A stretch of DNA of 64,000 bases from Candidatus Ruthia sp. Cpac_8_S14. GTDB lineage: Bacteria; Pseudomonadota; Gammaproteobacteria; PS1; Pseudothioglobaceae. Position numbers and translations under genes: made by a program. Positions 1-8,343 of this stretch are shown here, one piece after another (position 1 is the stretch's first letter; every line of letters starts with the position of its first letter). The notes below the pieces were generated by a model. That model saw only the letters and a list, made by a program, of their open reading frames with translations, ran no database searches and was not told the origin of the DNA. Location: positions 959,380-1,023,379 of the forward strand of contig CP072533.1 of NCBI GenBank assembly GCA_021730205.1, read 5' to 3'.

Positions 1-256
1 GACACTTATCAGTACAAGCGCCACATTTAACACACGAATCTAAAAATACTTGTACAGAGCGATATTTAGACTTAAGTTCGCCCATTTTATCAATAGCAAC
101 TTGCTGCCAATTGTCTACTTTTTCACCAGGAAAGCCTAATGGCTTTTGAAATTCTTGTACGGATTTGAACGGACCCTCGCCATCCATAATACCCTCTTTT
201 AACTCAGGAATTTCAAGATAAGCGGGTAATACTGGAATGTCAAATTCTTTTGCCAT
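1..256 (-). CDS. dsrK: DsrK, N-terminal part (cut by window edge)
   Basis: This is the start of the cytoplasmic iron-sulfur subunit of the DsrMKJOP membrane complex, a heterodisulfide-reductase-like protein thought to oxidise or reduce the DsrC cysteines. Only about 85 codons lie in the window. Near the cut edge a ferredoxin-type cluster motif CVKCGACTDKC is readable. The ATG at 256 is one base after the dsrM stop and has an AAGGA ribosome site eight bases upstream. An in-frame ATG nine bases earlier is possible but its ribosome site is poorly spaced. The gene is translationally coupled to dsrM. Family assignment rests on the cluster motif and the operon position. Confidence 0.85.
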   Translation of the reverse strand, partial: MAKEFDIPVLPAYLEIPELKEGIMDGEGPFKSVQEFQKPLGFPGEKVDNWQQVAIDKMGELKSKYRSVQVFLDSCVKCGACTDKC

Positions 257-257
257 A

Positions 258-1031
258 TTATTCATCCTTACCTAAAGTTTGTTCTAGTCGTGTTGCATGT
301 TCTTGTTCTTGCTTGAGCGCCCAAGATGAAATATGGCGCTTTGAGCGAGCATCATCCATTTGATTTCGTGTTGGACTAAAAAAAATACCTGGCACGTGTA
401 ATAATTTAGAAATTGGGAAAATTGCCATCAACACAAATACCAAAAAAATGTGTACTAAAAAATGCACTTCTGTTGGTAGGTTTGCCCAATTAAAACTAAT
501 TAAGCCTGAGGCAAATTCCTTGACCATAATAATATCTGTATGATTGCTGGTAAATGTCATCACAGCGCCACTCACACCAATAATGAGTAACATGATTAAC
601 ATTAAATAATCACTCGGTGCTGAAATATAACGAATACGCTCAACAAAAACACGACGTAACATAAGCCCAACAAGACCAACCACCATGGCAAAAGCAGCAT
701 ACTTAAATGGTTGGGTTAATAAAAAAATATCGGGCAAGTCACCTGGCCAAAAATAACGTATATGGCGAATTAAAACCAATAATAGACCGAAATGAAACAA
801 CCAGCCAAACAACCAAATCCATTTGTTTGATTTGAACAGACTTTCAAATAAAGCTACTTCACGCATCATGCGCATAACCACACCTGTTTGTGTTAATGGG
901 GTTGGTGCAGTAGGAATTTTAAGGGGAGCTGGCGTCATCCAAAATTGATAAATTTTTCTCGCCATTCCGACAAGGAATACAATTAATGAAATATAAAATA
1001 AAGCGGTAAAAAAAATGCTTATTACAGACAT
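258..1031 (-). CDS. dsrM: DsrM, membrane cytochrome b-like subunit
   Basis: A 257-residue polytopic membrane protein of the NarI-like cytochrome b family. It starts with a hydrophobic helix at residues 3-24, and about five further helices follow up to residue 215, ending in a charged cytoplasmic tail. In the Dsr system DsrM exchanges electrons between the quinone pool and DsrK. Several histidines in helices (for example around residues 80, 89, 192 and 196) are candidate haem ligands. It lies between dsrC and dsrK in the usual order, but a terminator-like hairpin separates it from dsrC. It may therefore be transcribed less than the genes before it. Confidence 0.9.
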   Translation of the reverse strand: MSVISIFFTALFYISLIVFLVGMARKIYQFWMTPAPLKIPTAPTPLTQTGVVMRMMREVALFESLFKSNKWIWLFGWLFHFGLLLVLIRHIRYFWPGDLPDIFLLTQPFKYAAFAMVVGLVGLMLRRVFVERIRYISAPSDYLMLIMLLIIGVSGAVMTFTSNHTDIIMVKEFASGLISFNWANLPTEVHFLVHIFLVFVLMAIFPISKLLHVPGIFFSPTRNQMDDARSKRHISSWALKQEQEHATRLEQTLGKDE

Positions 1032-1062
1032 ATTGCTCTCAAATTCAATGGTTAAAGTATTA

Positions 1063-1091
1063 AAAAAACACCCACCGAAGCAGGTGTTTTT
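1063..1091 (-). terminator. UUCG-capped terminator/attenuator between dsrC and dsrM
   Basis: On the minus strand AAAACACC and GGTGTTTT form an eight-pair stem. It extends through two wobble pairs and one C-G pair that closes a UUCG tetraloop, and a run of seven T follows. This is the layout of an intrinsic terminator with an unusually stable loop. It sits in the 75-base gap between dsrC and dsrM, inside a co-directional operon. It probably acts as a partial terminator or as a 3' stabiliser of the dsrA-C messenger. Confidence 0.8.
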
Positions 1092-1106
1092 ATTGCTTGT
1101 ATTGAC

Positions 1107-1430
1107 TTAAATACAGCCAGTTGGTTTTGGCAATCCAGCGAAACGACAACCTTGCTTACCAGGACCATACGGAAACAAAGAGTACAAATATTTAGAGTTA
1201 CCTTTGTCTTTACCCATTCTTTTAGCAATTGCTTTGGTTAATACGCGCACTGCAGGTGCAATTTGGTACTCTTCAAAATAATCACGTAAGAAATTAATCA
1301 CATCCCAATGTTCATCACTTAAATCAACATCATCATCTTTTGCCATTTGCTCAGCAATTTCTTTGGTCCAATCGCCCAAATCTACCAAAAAACCTTCTTC
1401 ATCTACTTCCGCGCCTAAAATATCAGCCAT
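1107..1430 (-). CDS. dsrC: DsrC sulfur carrier
   Basis: A 107-residue small soluble protein that carries sulfane sulfur to DsrAB and is released as a trisulfide. The conserved C-terminal arm is complete: Cys95 in GKQGC (CysB) and penultimate Cys106 in PTGCI (CysA). Both cysteines are needed for the redox cycle with DsrMK, so this is a true DsrC and not only a TusE. It follows dsrH by 27 bases and ends just before a strong terminator-like hairpin. That arrangement would give dsrC more transcript than dsrMK. Confidence 0.97.
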   Translation of the reverse strand: MADILGAEVDEEGFLVDLGDWTKEIAEQMAKDDDVDLSDEHWDVINFLRDYFEEYQIAPAVRVLTKAIAKRMGKDKGNSKYLYSLFPYGPGKQGCRFAGLPKPTGCI

Positions 1431-1457
1431 TTTTTTACTCCTATATAAAAATTTAAG

Positions 1458-1754
1458 TTAAACCCAAGAAACCGCGGTTCCATGTTCAACAACCAAATCA
1501 ACAAAACCTGCATAATCAACTAATTTGATATTATCAGCAAGTTTTGAAGAAATTCCTCTTGCTTCAACGTCACCCTGAAGTGCATAAACTCTACCTTGAG
1601 CGGCAAGATCAGCAATCATTGATGCGTTGGTATTTTTCGCAGCAGAAATAACACCGTCTTCAATTAATAAAATAACACTTGTGTCATCAATTGTATTAAG
1701 ACAGGATTTGAGTGAATTTCGCTCGAAAGATGATTTATTAACAGTATGTAACAT
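1458..1754 (-). CDS. dsrH: DsrH, sulfurtransferase subunit
   Basis: A 98-residue DsrH/TusB-family protein, one third of the DsrE2F2H2 heterohexamer that passes sulfur to DsrC. A conserved cysteine is present near the N-terminus (Cys18), in the place of the DsrH cysteine of other sulfur oxidisers. Length is normal for the family. It lies 12 bases downstream of dsrF and 27 bases upstream of dsrC, so the relay partners are made together. Confidence 0.92.
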   Translation of the reverse strand: MLHTVNKSSFERNSLKSCLNTIDDTSVILLIEDGVISAAKNTNASMIADLAAQGRVYALQGDVEARGISSKLADNIKLVDYAGFVDLVVEHGTAVSWV

Positions 1755-1766
1755 ATTTAATCTCCC

Positions 1767-2171
1767 TTAGAAACTTAGACATACATCTTGTTCAGACATA
1801 ATCTTTGAAAGCTTGACATTAGAAACCACTTTAATGCTCGGCTTTTCTACCCAATCATCGTCTTCATCTTCATATACTAAAGGCATTAAATCATCTGCAC
1901 TCAATCCTCTTTCTTCTAAAGACTCTGCTGATACGTAAAGCTTATTAATGTCATAATCACCCAATGCATGGAAGGTTTTAGAAAAATTCTTCATACCAAT
2001 ACCATCAGCATTTTGCCCTTCAACAATTTGATATACACCATCATCAATAAAAGCCAAAGAAACATCTTGTTCAAATGCTGCAGCAATTAACACTACTTCT
2101 AGCGACTCAATTGCATACACCGTGCCAAATGAAGAACGGCGATTTAAATATATAAATTTCTTAGTTGCCAT
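1767..2171 (-). CDS. dsrF: DsrF, sulfurtransferase subunit
   Basis: A DsrF/TusC-family protein of 134 residues starting MATKKF. The ATG at 2171 was preferred over the longer frame opening at 2183. A GGAG ribosome site lies eight bases upstream, and this start leaves one base after the dsrE stop instead of an eleven-base overlap. The C-terminal third carries an acidic EDEDDDW stretch that looks lineage-specific. The protein assembles with DsrE and DsrH. DsrF does not itself need an active cysteine in characterised systems. Confidence 0.9.
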   Translation of the reverse strand: MATKKFIYLNRRSSFGTVYAIESLEVVLIAAAFEQDVSLAFIDDGVYQIVEGQNADGIGMKNFSKTFHALGDYDINKLYVSAESLEERGLSADDLMPLVYEDEDDDWVEKPSIKVVSNVKLSKIMSEQDVCLSF

Positions 2172-2172
2172 C

Positions 2173-2574
2173 TTAATCTCCAAATACCACTAAACGATCG
2201 GACTGAATGCCCGCTTCAATCAACTGACCCAAGCCAGAAATACGAAATGCTGGATGAATGTTATTAGCATCAATACCATTCTTACTTGCCTCAGATTCAT
2301 CTAGCATACCGCGACGAAGCGCTGCCGCTATACACACAACAAGTTCAGGTTCACCATCAACGTTCTTAATGCCTAACTTTGCCCATTGGTTAACAACATT
2401 ACGATCATCTTGTGGTGGCAATGTAAAACGTGATGCATTATTTACACCATCATGATAGAAAAAGACACGAAAAATTTCATGGCCTTTTTTAATCGCCGCT
2501 TTGGCAAATTGATACGCCGTATCAGATGCTTGATGCTGGTACGGCCCTTCATTAATTTGAATAGAAATCTTCAT
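2173..2574 (-). CDS. dsrE: DsrE, sulfur-binding sulfurtransferase
   Basis: A 133-residue DsrE/TusD-family protein. The conserved active cysteine that carries persulfide sulfur is seen as Cys81 in ELVVCIAAALRRG, matching the position of the DsrE cysteine in Allochromatium. It starts 12 bases after dsrB and leads the dsrEFH trio. Presence of dsrEFH beside dsrAB is the accepted marker of the oxidative Dsr pathway, as opposed to the sulfate-reducing one. Confidence 0.95.
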   Translation of the reverse strand: MKISIQINEGPYQHQASDTAYQFAKAAIKKGHEIFRVFFYHDGVNNASRFTLPPQDDRNVVNQWAKLGIKNVDGEPELVVCIAAALRRGMLDESEASKNGIDANNIHPAFRISGLGQLIEAGIQSDRLVVFGD

Positions 2575-2586
2575 AATAATCGATAT

Positions 2587-3660
2587 TTAGAAACGAATAT
2601 ATGCAGAAGAATTTAACTCATGACGTGCGCCTTTCCAATCATTGATGTGGAATTTAGTGAACGGCAAACCTGTCTTTTCAAAAAATGCTGGCCAACCAAT
2701 ACGATCAACCCATTCGCCCATTCTTTCCCAATCACGGGCATCGTCTTTATAAACAGACAAAATATTCTTAACCACGGCGCCAACTTCTGGCCATCTTGGC
2801 GGATTATTGGGTAAATTAGAAGCGACTAATTTATGGAACGAAGGCTTAGATCTCGCATTTGAGTTCTTACCACCAATCCACAACGCAATCTTAGAGTGCT
2901 CAGGATCGTTAATTTGCATCGGCGGACATGGCGGAAAGCACGCACCACAGCAAATACATTTCTTCTCATCAACTTCCAATGTTGGCTTGCCATTAACCAT
3001 TGCAGGACGAATCGCAGCAACTGGACAACGTGCAACAACAGTTGGACGCTCACACACATTAGCTACTAAATCATGGTTAATTTTAGGTGGTTTAGTGTGT
3101 TGAATATTAAGTGCGATATCGCCTTGACCACCACAGTTAATCTGACAACAAGAAGTGGTCATATGTACACGGTTAGGCATTTCCTCACGCGTAAATTCCT
3201 CATGCAGTTCGTCCATGAGTGACTTTACAATACCCGAAGCATCTGTACCTGGAATATCACAATGCAACCAACCTTGGGTGTGTGAAATCATGGTTACCGA
3301 CGGACCTGTGCCACCTACAGGAAAACCTGCTTCAATTAACGCTGCAATTAGCGGTTCAACTTTTGCAACATCAGCCACCATGTACTCAACATTAGAGCGT
3401 ATGGTAAAACGAACAAAGCCATCCGCAAACTCATCAGCAATATCAGCTAATTTTCTAATGGTATAAACATCCATTTGACGTGCGGTACCACAGCGAACTG
3501 TCCAAACTTCTTCATTATTTTTTGAAGTGTGGTGCAATACACCTGAACGAGGACGGTCATGATAAGCCCACTGTCCGTAGTTACGACGCATCGTCGGGTG
3601 CATGTATTGAACAGGATCAGGGCAACCTGATTCGATGGGCATTCTTGGTGCTTCAGCCAT
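2587..3660 (-). CDS. dsrB: Reverse dissimilatory sulfite reductase beta subunit
   Basis: 357 residues. DsrB binds catalytic sirohaem and iron-sulfur clusters in the DsrA2B2 enzyme, which here oxidises reduced sulfur to sulfite. Visible motifs are the cysteine group TTSCCQINCGG (Cys171, 172, 176) with Cys212 further on for the coupled cluster, and a ferredoxin insert with Cys235-245 (KKCICCGACFPPC). Length is normal. It lies downstream of dsrA across a 74-base gap that contains a perfect hairpin. The start is well supported, with a GGAG-type site in the bases just upstream. Confidence 0.97.
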   Translation of the reverse strand: MAEAPRMPIESGCPDPVQYMHPTMRRNYGQWAYHDRPRSGVLHHTSKNNEEVWTVRCGTARQMDVYTIRKLADIADEFADGFVRFTIRSNVEYMVADVAKVEPLIAALIEAGFPVGGTGPSVTMISHTQGWLHCDIPGTDASGIVKSLMDELHEEFTREEMPNRVHMTTSCCQINCGGQGDIALNIQHTKPPKINHDLVANVCERPTVVARCPVAAIRPAMVNGKPTLEVDEKKCICCGACFPPCPPMQINDPEHSKIALWIGGKNSNARSKPSFHKLVASNLPNNPPRWPEVGAVVKNILSVYKDDARDWERMGEWVDRIGWPAFFEKTGLPFTKFHINDWKGARHELNSSAYIRF

Positions 3661-3687
3661 TTTATTTCTCCTAGTATATATAAAGTT

Positions 3688-3708
3688 AGGTGAGGGTTTT
3701 ACTCACCT
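3688..3708 (-). promoter_or_regulatory. Intercistronic hairpin between dsrA and dsrB
   Basis: A perfect seven-base inverted repeat, AGGTGAG and CTCACCT, with a seven-base loop lies in the only sizeable gap between dsrA and dsrB. On the transcribed minus strand no U-run follows, so it is unlikely to be a terminator. A role in messenger processing or stability, or in setting the dsrA to dsrB ratio, is inferred. Confidence 0.5.
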
Positions 3709-3734
3709 TAAAAATTGTTATTTAAACGATGTAC

Positions 3735-5036
3735 CTATGCACTTGCCTCTGCTTTATTTTCAAACCACTTAACAGCCTCTTCGTCCCATGTGTCCATACG
3801 AACGTAAGATGAAGTACGTGTAGAATTAACCATATTAGGATCTACATTAAGGTCAATGCCTTCAAGGAAGTTAACCACGCCAATACGCTCAATCATTTCA
3901 CCCGTTCTTTCATGCTCTAGTGCATTTTCAGCAAAGAAATCAATCACTTCACCTGCTAAATCTTCAATCGCTTCAAGATCATCTGTTGTGTCCATTTTCA
4001 TAAATGGCACAACGACTGAACCAAACAAGTCACCAATTTTAAGCGTACGCTTACCACCCATGATAATCATCACACCCTTATCATCGCCTGTTGCTAAGAT
4101 AGGTTCTACGTCACCTTTAGCAATATATTTATGAGTTAAGGGACTGGTAACATTTAAACAATGCATACATTTAACGCAGTTCTTGTTATCAATTGTAATT
4201 GAATCATCTTCATTAAGTGTCATCGCACTAGTAGGACAACGAGAAGTAATGTTGTCAATAACATAACTACGACCTTTGTCTGCAACCATCGCTTTCCATA
4301 GGTCTTGATTAACTTTAATATCGTCTCTCCAAGTGCCAATAACCGCAAAGTCAGCACGCTGAACTGTATTCATACAATCGTTTGCACAGCCTGATACTTT
4401 GAATTTCATTTTGTATGGTAATGCTGGACGATGCATGTCATCTAAGAATGCATTAACCAAGGTACGCAAAACTGCTTGCTCATTAACATTTGACATCTCA
4501 CAACGTGAAGCACCAACACAAGACATACCTGTACGCACTGCAGGACCAGCACCGCCTAAATCAAAACCATAATCATTAAATGTATTAAAAATAGTCTGTG
4601 TTGTTTCTTCAGTCGCACCTTGTAACATGATGTCGCCTGATTGGCCATGAAATGCAATCAAACCAGAACCACCCTCATCTACAAACATATCACACACATC
4701 TCTTAATAAAGTTGATGTGTAGTGCATGCCTGCTGGTGGTTGAATACGTAAAGTATGAAACTCGCCTGCTGCAGGAAACTTATAAGTACCGTCTTCGTTT
4801 TTTAATTCGTTAAAACGTGGAATAATACCGCCGCCATAACCAATAACACCAACTGTGCCGCCTTTCCAGTAGCCTTTTTTGGTTACATATGAAGTTTCTA
4901 GTGTACCTAATACGTCACGTGCCATTTCAGCGCCAGCATGGCTGTCACTTGCTAATCTTTTAAGACCTGTAACGAACGAGGGCCATGGACCATTTTCCAA
5001 CTCATCAAGGTTGGGTGTGTTATATAACTCTGCCAT
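3735..5036 (-). CDS. dsrA: Reverse dissimilatory sulfite reductase alpha subunit
   Basis: 433 residues, first gene of the operon. Two cysteine pairs typical of the sirohaem-coupled cluster are present: Cys173/Cys179 (MSCVGASRC) and Cys217/Cys221 (GCANDC). A ferredoxin-like insert has Cys267 and Cys287, 290, 293 (CVKCMHC). The N-terminal half carries the glycine-rich GVIGYGGGIIPRF stretch of DsrA. With DsrB it forms the cytoplasmic enzyme that turns sulfane sulfur into sulfite. The presence of dsrEFH-C next to it argues for the oxidative direction. Confidence 0.97.
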   Translation of the reverse strand: MAELYNTPNLDELENGPWPSFVTGLKRLASDSHAGAEMARDVLGTLETSYVTKKGYWKGGTVGVIGYGGGIIPRFNELKNEDGTYKFPAAGEFHTLRIQPPAGMHYTSTLLRDVCDMFVDEGGSGLIAFHGQSGDIMLQGATEETTQTIFNTFNDYGFDLGGAGPAVRTGMSCVGASRCEMSNVNEQAVLRTLVNAFLDDMHRPALPYKMKFKVSGCANDCMNTVQRADFAVIGTWRDDIKVNQDLWKAMVADKGRSYVIDNITSRCPTSAMTLNEDDSITIDNKNCVKCMHCLNVTSPLTHKYIAKGDVEPILATGDDKGVMIIMGGKRTLKIGDLFGSVVVPFMKMDTTDDLEAIEDLAGEVIDFFAENALEHERTGEMIERIGVVNFLEGIDLNVDPNMVNSTRTSSYVRMDTWDEEAVKWFENKAEASA

Positions 5037-5079
5037 TTTATCTCTCCAGTATGTTTAAGTAAATCCCCTTGTTTTTTTC

Positions 5080-5130
5080 CAAAAGGAGATATGAACGAAA
5101 TAGATTATACTTAAATGAAAGAAAATACCA
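5080..5130 (-). promoter_or_regulatory. Putative dsr operon promoter
   Basis: About 70 bases upstream of the dsrA ATG, the minus strand holds a perfect TATAAT (plus-strand 5104-5109). A weak CTGGTA lies 16 bases further upstream as a possible -35 element. A GGAGAG ribosome site sits just ahead of dsrA. No operator repeat was recognised. The -10 match is exact, but in AT-rich DNA this is only moderate evidence. Confidence 0.45.
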
Positions 5131-5160
5131 GCGTTTATTGGTGGTACCAACTACTATCCC

Positions 5161-5311
5161 TTAGGAGGTAGATTGGTTTGATTTTTTGAGAATTAAAGCA
5201 ATAACAATAAAGCCAATACCTGTTAATGCAGGAGCAATATTGGCATTAACAATGCCAATAACAATCACACCAATCGCAATTATTAGAAGTAAGCATGAGC
5301 AAGTATTTCAT
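5161..5311 (-). pseudogene. Small membrane peptide gene with one-base frameshift
   Basis: The ATG at 5311 overlaps the gltD stop as ATGA, a sign of translational coupling. It opens MKYLLM and then runs into a stop after 21 codons. A +1 shift after the sixth codon opens a frame of about 40 residues that is almost all hydrophobic (two predicted helices, GVIVIGIVNANIAPALTGIG) and ends KKSNQSTS. The span of 151 bases is one base over a multiple of three, fitting a single insertion. No family was recognised. It could be a recent loss, a sequencing error or, less likely, a programmed shift. Confidence 0.45.
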
Positions 5312-6741
5312 ACTAGATATTCATTAACTTTAGCAGCAACACCACGACCCTCATTAATAGCCCACACAACCAACGATTGTCCACGACGACAGTCTCCAGC
5401 GGTAAAAATTCCTTTTTGTGACGTTGTGTATTGACCGTGTTTAGCCTTATAATTGCCACATTCATCAAGCTCAATATTGGCATCATCACTTAAATAATGT
5501 TCAGGAGATACAAAACCCATTGACAGTAAAACTAATTGTGTATGCCAAGTTCTTTCACTGCCATCAATTTGGGTTAATTGCCCGTCTTTAAAATCAACAT
5601 TGAGCGTTTTTAAGCCAGTGACAAAACCCTGTTCATCTTTAATAAACGATTTGGTCATTAAATGATATTGTCTTGGGTCTTTGCCAAACATTTCTGTTAC
5701 TTCGGCGTGGCCATAATCCACACGATAAATGAGTGGCCATAATGGCCAAGGATTGTTTGACGAACGCTCAACTGGCGGCTTGCCCATTAACTCAAAATTC
5801 ACAATCGATTTTGCACCTTGACGTAGCGCTGTTCCAATACAATCTGTGCCTGTATCGCCACCACCAATCACAATCACATCCTTGCCTTTGGCAGATAAAT
5901 CTGACTCATCTTCACGTCCAGTATCTAGCAAACTTTTGGTGTTTTTAGCTAAATATTCCATTGCCAAATGTACGCCTTGTGCTTGGCGGTTATCCACCAA
6001 TAAATCGCGTGCTCTGCTTGCACCTGTGGTTAACACAAGTGCATCAAAACTTTGTTGTAATTGTGTGGTGGTAATGTCTTTTCCGACATCAACATTAGTT
6101 ATAAATTCAACCCCTGAGTCTTGCATTAATTTCACACGGCAATCAACCACATTTTTACCAAGTTTCATATTTGGAATGCCATACATTAATAAGCCGCCAA
6201 TACGGCCATCACGCTCAAATATAGTAACATTGTGACCGATTTTATTTAATTCATCTGCCGCTGCTAAACCTGCAGGACCAGAGCCAATAATAGCAATTTT
6301 TTTACCCGTTCTACACTTAACTGTATAGGGCTTAACCCAACCTTCATCAAAACCCTTGTCAATAATGGCTTGCTCAATATTCTTAATCGCGACTGCAGAA
6401 CTATTAATACCCAATACGCAAGAACCTTCGCAAGGCGCTGGACAAACCCGACCTGTAAATTCTGGGAAATTATTGGTTTTTAATAAACGTGCTAGTGCTT
6501 CTTGCCATTTATTATGATAAATTAAATCGTTAAATTCTGGAATTAGATTATCAACTGGGCAACCATTTTCTGACTGGCAAAAAGGCACACCACAATCCAT
6601 GCACCTTGCGCCTTGCTCTTGAAGATGAGTCTTATTATGATGACCCGTAAAGATTTCACCATAATCTTTAATGCGCAAATCCACAGAGCGATAAGCCTCA
6701 GTTTTTCTATTAAATTCTTTAAAACCAGTTACCTTTCCCAT
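5308..6741 (-). CDS. gltD: Glutamate synthase small subunit
   Basis: 477 residues. GltD feeds electrons from NADPH to the GltB large subunit to make glutamate from glutamine and 2-oxoglutarate. An N-terminal cysteine-rich region (Cys47, 50, 55, 61 and Cys100, 104, 108) would bind the iron-sulfur clusters. A first dinucleotide fold follows at 153-158 (GSGPAG), with a second glycine-rich fold (VIGGGDTGTDC) near residue 292. Length matches GltD of proteobacteria. gltB is not adjacent. DsrL is related and often linked to dsr genes, but is longer, so gltD is the better call. Confidence 0.88.
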   Translation of the reverse strand: MGKVTGFKEFNRKTEAYRSVDLRIKDYGEIFTGHHNKTHLQEQGARCMDCGVPFCQSENGCPVDNLIPEFNDLIYHNKWQEALARLLKTNNFPEFTGRVCPAPCEGSCVLGINSSAVAIKNIEQAIIDKGFDEGWVKPYTVKCRTGKKIAIIGSGPAGLAAADELNKIGHNVTIFERDGRIGGLLMYGIPNMKLGKNVVDCRVKLMQDSGVEFITNVDVGKDITTTQLQQSFDALVLTTGASRARDLLVDNRQAQGVHLAMEYLAKNTKSLLDTGREDESDLSAKGKDVIVIGGGDTGTDCIGTALRQGAKSIVNFELMGKPPVERSSNNPWPLWPLIYRVDYGHAEVTEMFGKDPRQYHLMTKSFIKDEQGFVTGLKTLNVDFKDGQLTQIDGSERTWHTQLVLLSMGFVSPEHYLSDDANIELDECGNYKAKHGQYTTSQKGIFTAGDCRRGQSLVVWAINEGRGVAAKVNEYLV

Positions 6742-6810
6742 AACAAATACTCAAATATAAACCTGAAAGATTATGCCATATTTCTCGTAAAATTATATGA
6801 CATTCTTGTC

Positions 6811-6839
6811 TTGTTCACTGCTCAAAATAACGGTATAAT
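6811..6839 (+). promoter_or_regulatory. Promoter for rplS
   Basis: TTGTTC and a perfect TATAAT (6834-6839) are separated by exactly 17 bases, 43 bases upstream of the rplS ATG. This is a good sigma-70 match. An AAGGGAAC ribosome site lies shortly before the gene. It implies that rplS is transcribed on its own here and not from an rpsP operon. Confidence 0.65.
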
Positions 6840-6882
6840 TGTTCCTTTTTTTATATGAAAGTTTATTCAAGGGAACATTCAA

Positions 6883-7236
6883 ATGAATTTAATTGATCAA
6901 ATTGAGAGCGAACAACTAAGATTAGACTTACCTTCATTCGCATCAGGCGATACGATTGTTGTACAAGTAAAAGTACGTGAAGGCGAGCGTGAAAGATTGC
7001 AAGCATTTGAAGGTGTTGTTATTGCCAAGAAAAACCGAGGCATTGGCTCAGCATTCACAGTTAGAAAGATTTCTTATGGCGAGGGTGTTGAAAGAGTTTT
7101 TCAAACCCATTCAAAAATGATTGATTCAATTGAAGTAAAGCGTCGCGGTAAAGTCCGTCAAGCCAAACTTTATTATCTTCGTGGTCTTACTGGCAAGAAA
7201 GCTAGAATTAAAGAAAAACTTCAGCTTAAAAAATAA
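6883..7236 (+). CDS. rplS: 50S ribosomal protein L19
   Basis: 117 residues, the normal length of bL19, which sits at the 30S-50S interface. The conserved [19 protein letters not shown] block and the [12 protein letters not shown] motif are clear, and the C-terminus is lysine-rich. In most gammaproteobacteria rplS closes an rpsP-rimM-trmD-rplS operon. Here it stands alone behind its own promoter and is followed by xerD. Confidence 0.98.
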   Translation: MNLIDQIESEQLRLDLPSFASGDTIVVQVKVREGERERLQAFEGVVIAKKNRGIGSAFTVRKISYGEGVERVFQTHSKMIDSIEVKRRGKVRQAKLYYLRGLTGKKARIKEKLQLKK

Positions 7237-7311
7237 ACGAATTTTTTTTGATAAAAAATTGTCGGTCTTCACTGGCATTTTTTATAAGTCATTATCTGTC
7301 ATAATTTAGTA

Positions 7312-8193
7312 ATGGATAATTCAATACTCATTGATCAATTTTTAGACAACTACTGGCTTTCATCAGGCGCTAGCAAGAATACGCTATCGGCTTATCGCTC
7401 TGATCTTAATTTATTTTCAAAATGGATCAATAAGTCACTCACTAATATTAGTGATACACATATTAATCAATATTTTAATGAGCGCCAATCAATATCTATG
7501 AGTGCCGCCACACAAGCCAGAATACTCACCTGTTTACGTATTTTCTACCAATACTTAATTAAACAAAGAATCATTAAAAAAAATCCGACTGATAAATTAC
7601 ACCATCCTAAACAAGCGCAAAAACTACCCGTTTTTTTAAATATTAATGAGGTCGAAAGACTGCTTAATGCACCCGATCATAACACTATTTTTGGCCTGCG
7701 CGACCAAGCTATGTTAGAGCTCTTATACGCTTGTGGACTGCGCGTCTCGGAGTTGATTAATCTGAGTTATCATCATATTAATCTGGCTGATGAATATATT
7801 CGCATTCATGGTAAGGGTAATAAAGAACGCCTTTTACCAATGGGTGAAATGGCAATGGATTGTTTAACAAATTACGAAAAAAATGCAAGGCCATTTTTAT
7901 TAAGGAACGGCCAAACTGATGGTTACTTTCTAACCAATCGTGGCACTAATATGAGCCGACAAAATTTCTTTTATATCATTAGAGGCTACGCATTCAAAGC
8001 AGGTATTAATAAACCCTTATCACCACATACACTGCGTCATGCTTTTGCCACACACCTTGTACAAGAGGGGGCAGACTTACGTAGTGTACAATTAATGCTT
8101 GGGCATAGTGACATTTCTAGCACACAAATCTACACCCACATTCAAAATACCCAGCTTAAATCACAACATAGCAAGCACCATCCCAGAGGATAG
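7312..8193 (+). CDS. xerD: Site-specific tyrosine recombinase XerD
   Basis: 293 residues. With XerC it resolves chromosome dimers at dif. All six catalytic residues are present: Arg144 (CGLRVSEL), Lys168 (GKGNKE), His239 and Arg242 (SPHTLRHAFATH), His265 (LGHSD) and nucleophile Tyr274 (TQIYTH). An N-terminal SAM-like domain occupies residues 1-90. The C-terminal SKHHPRG tail resembles the XerD ending, which favours XerD over XerC. The gene is intact in a strongly reduced genome, consistent with a circular chromosome that still needs dimer resolution. Confidence 0.93.
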   Translation: MDNSILIDQFLDNYWLSSGASKNTLSAYRSDLNLFSKWINKSLTNISDTHINQYFNERQSISMSAATQARILTCLRIFYQYLIKQRIIKKNPTDKLHHPKQAQKLPVFLNINEVERLLNAPDHNTIFGLRDQAMLELLYACGLRVSELINLSYHHINLADEYIRIHGKGNKERLLPMGEMAMDCLTNYEKNARPFLLRNGQTDGYFLTNRGTNMSRQNFFYIIRGYAFKAGINKPLSPHTLRHAFATHLVQEGADLRSVQLMLGHSDISSTQIYTHIQNTQLKSQHSKHHPRG

Positions 8194-8343
8194 TAATAAA
8201 TAAATCATAATCTTATATCAACAGCATAACCTTCCTTTTAAGGCTATTAATATTTTTCGAAAAAATAAGTAATAGCGTTGTTGCCATCCACATTATTTTA
8301 TTTCAGTAACTACACACGCAAGTTCACATTCTATATTAAAAAA

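Noticed and set aside
2807-3466. Several plus-strand frames of about 100 codons within dsrB
   Set aside because: All lie antisense to the strongly conserved dsrB gene, show no family pattern and have no ribosome sites.
5186-5434. 82-codon plus-strand frame over the gltD end
   Set aside because: It is a mirror of the gltD C-terminus and of the hydrophobic micro-ORF on the other strand. Its composition is that of an antisense shadow.
5308-6741. Possible dsrL
   Set aside because: DsrL is related to GltD and is often encoded with dsr genes, but this protein has the GltD length of 477 residues without the extra C-terminal domain, and it is not placed after dsrK.
7240-7261. Terminator after rplS
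   Set aside because: The TTTTTTTT-GATAAAAAA pairing is AT-only and without a GC stem. It would not be stable, so it was not called.
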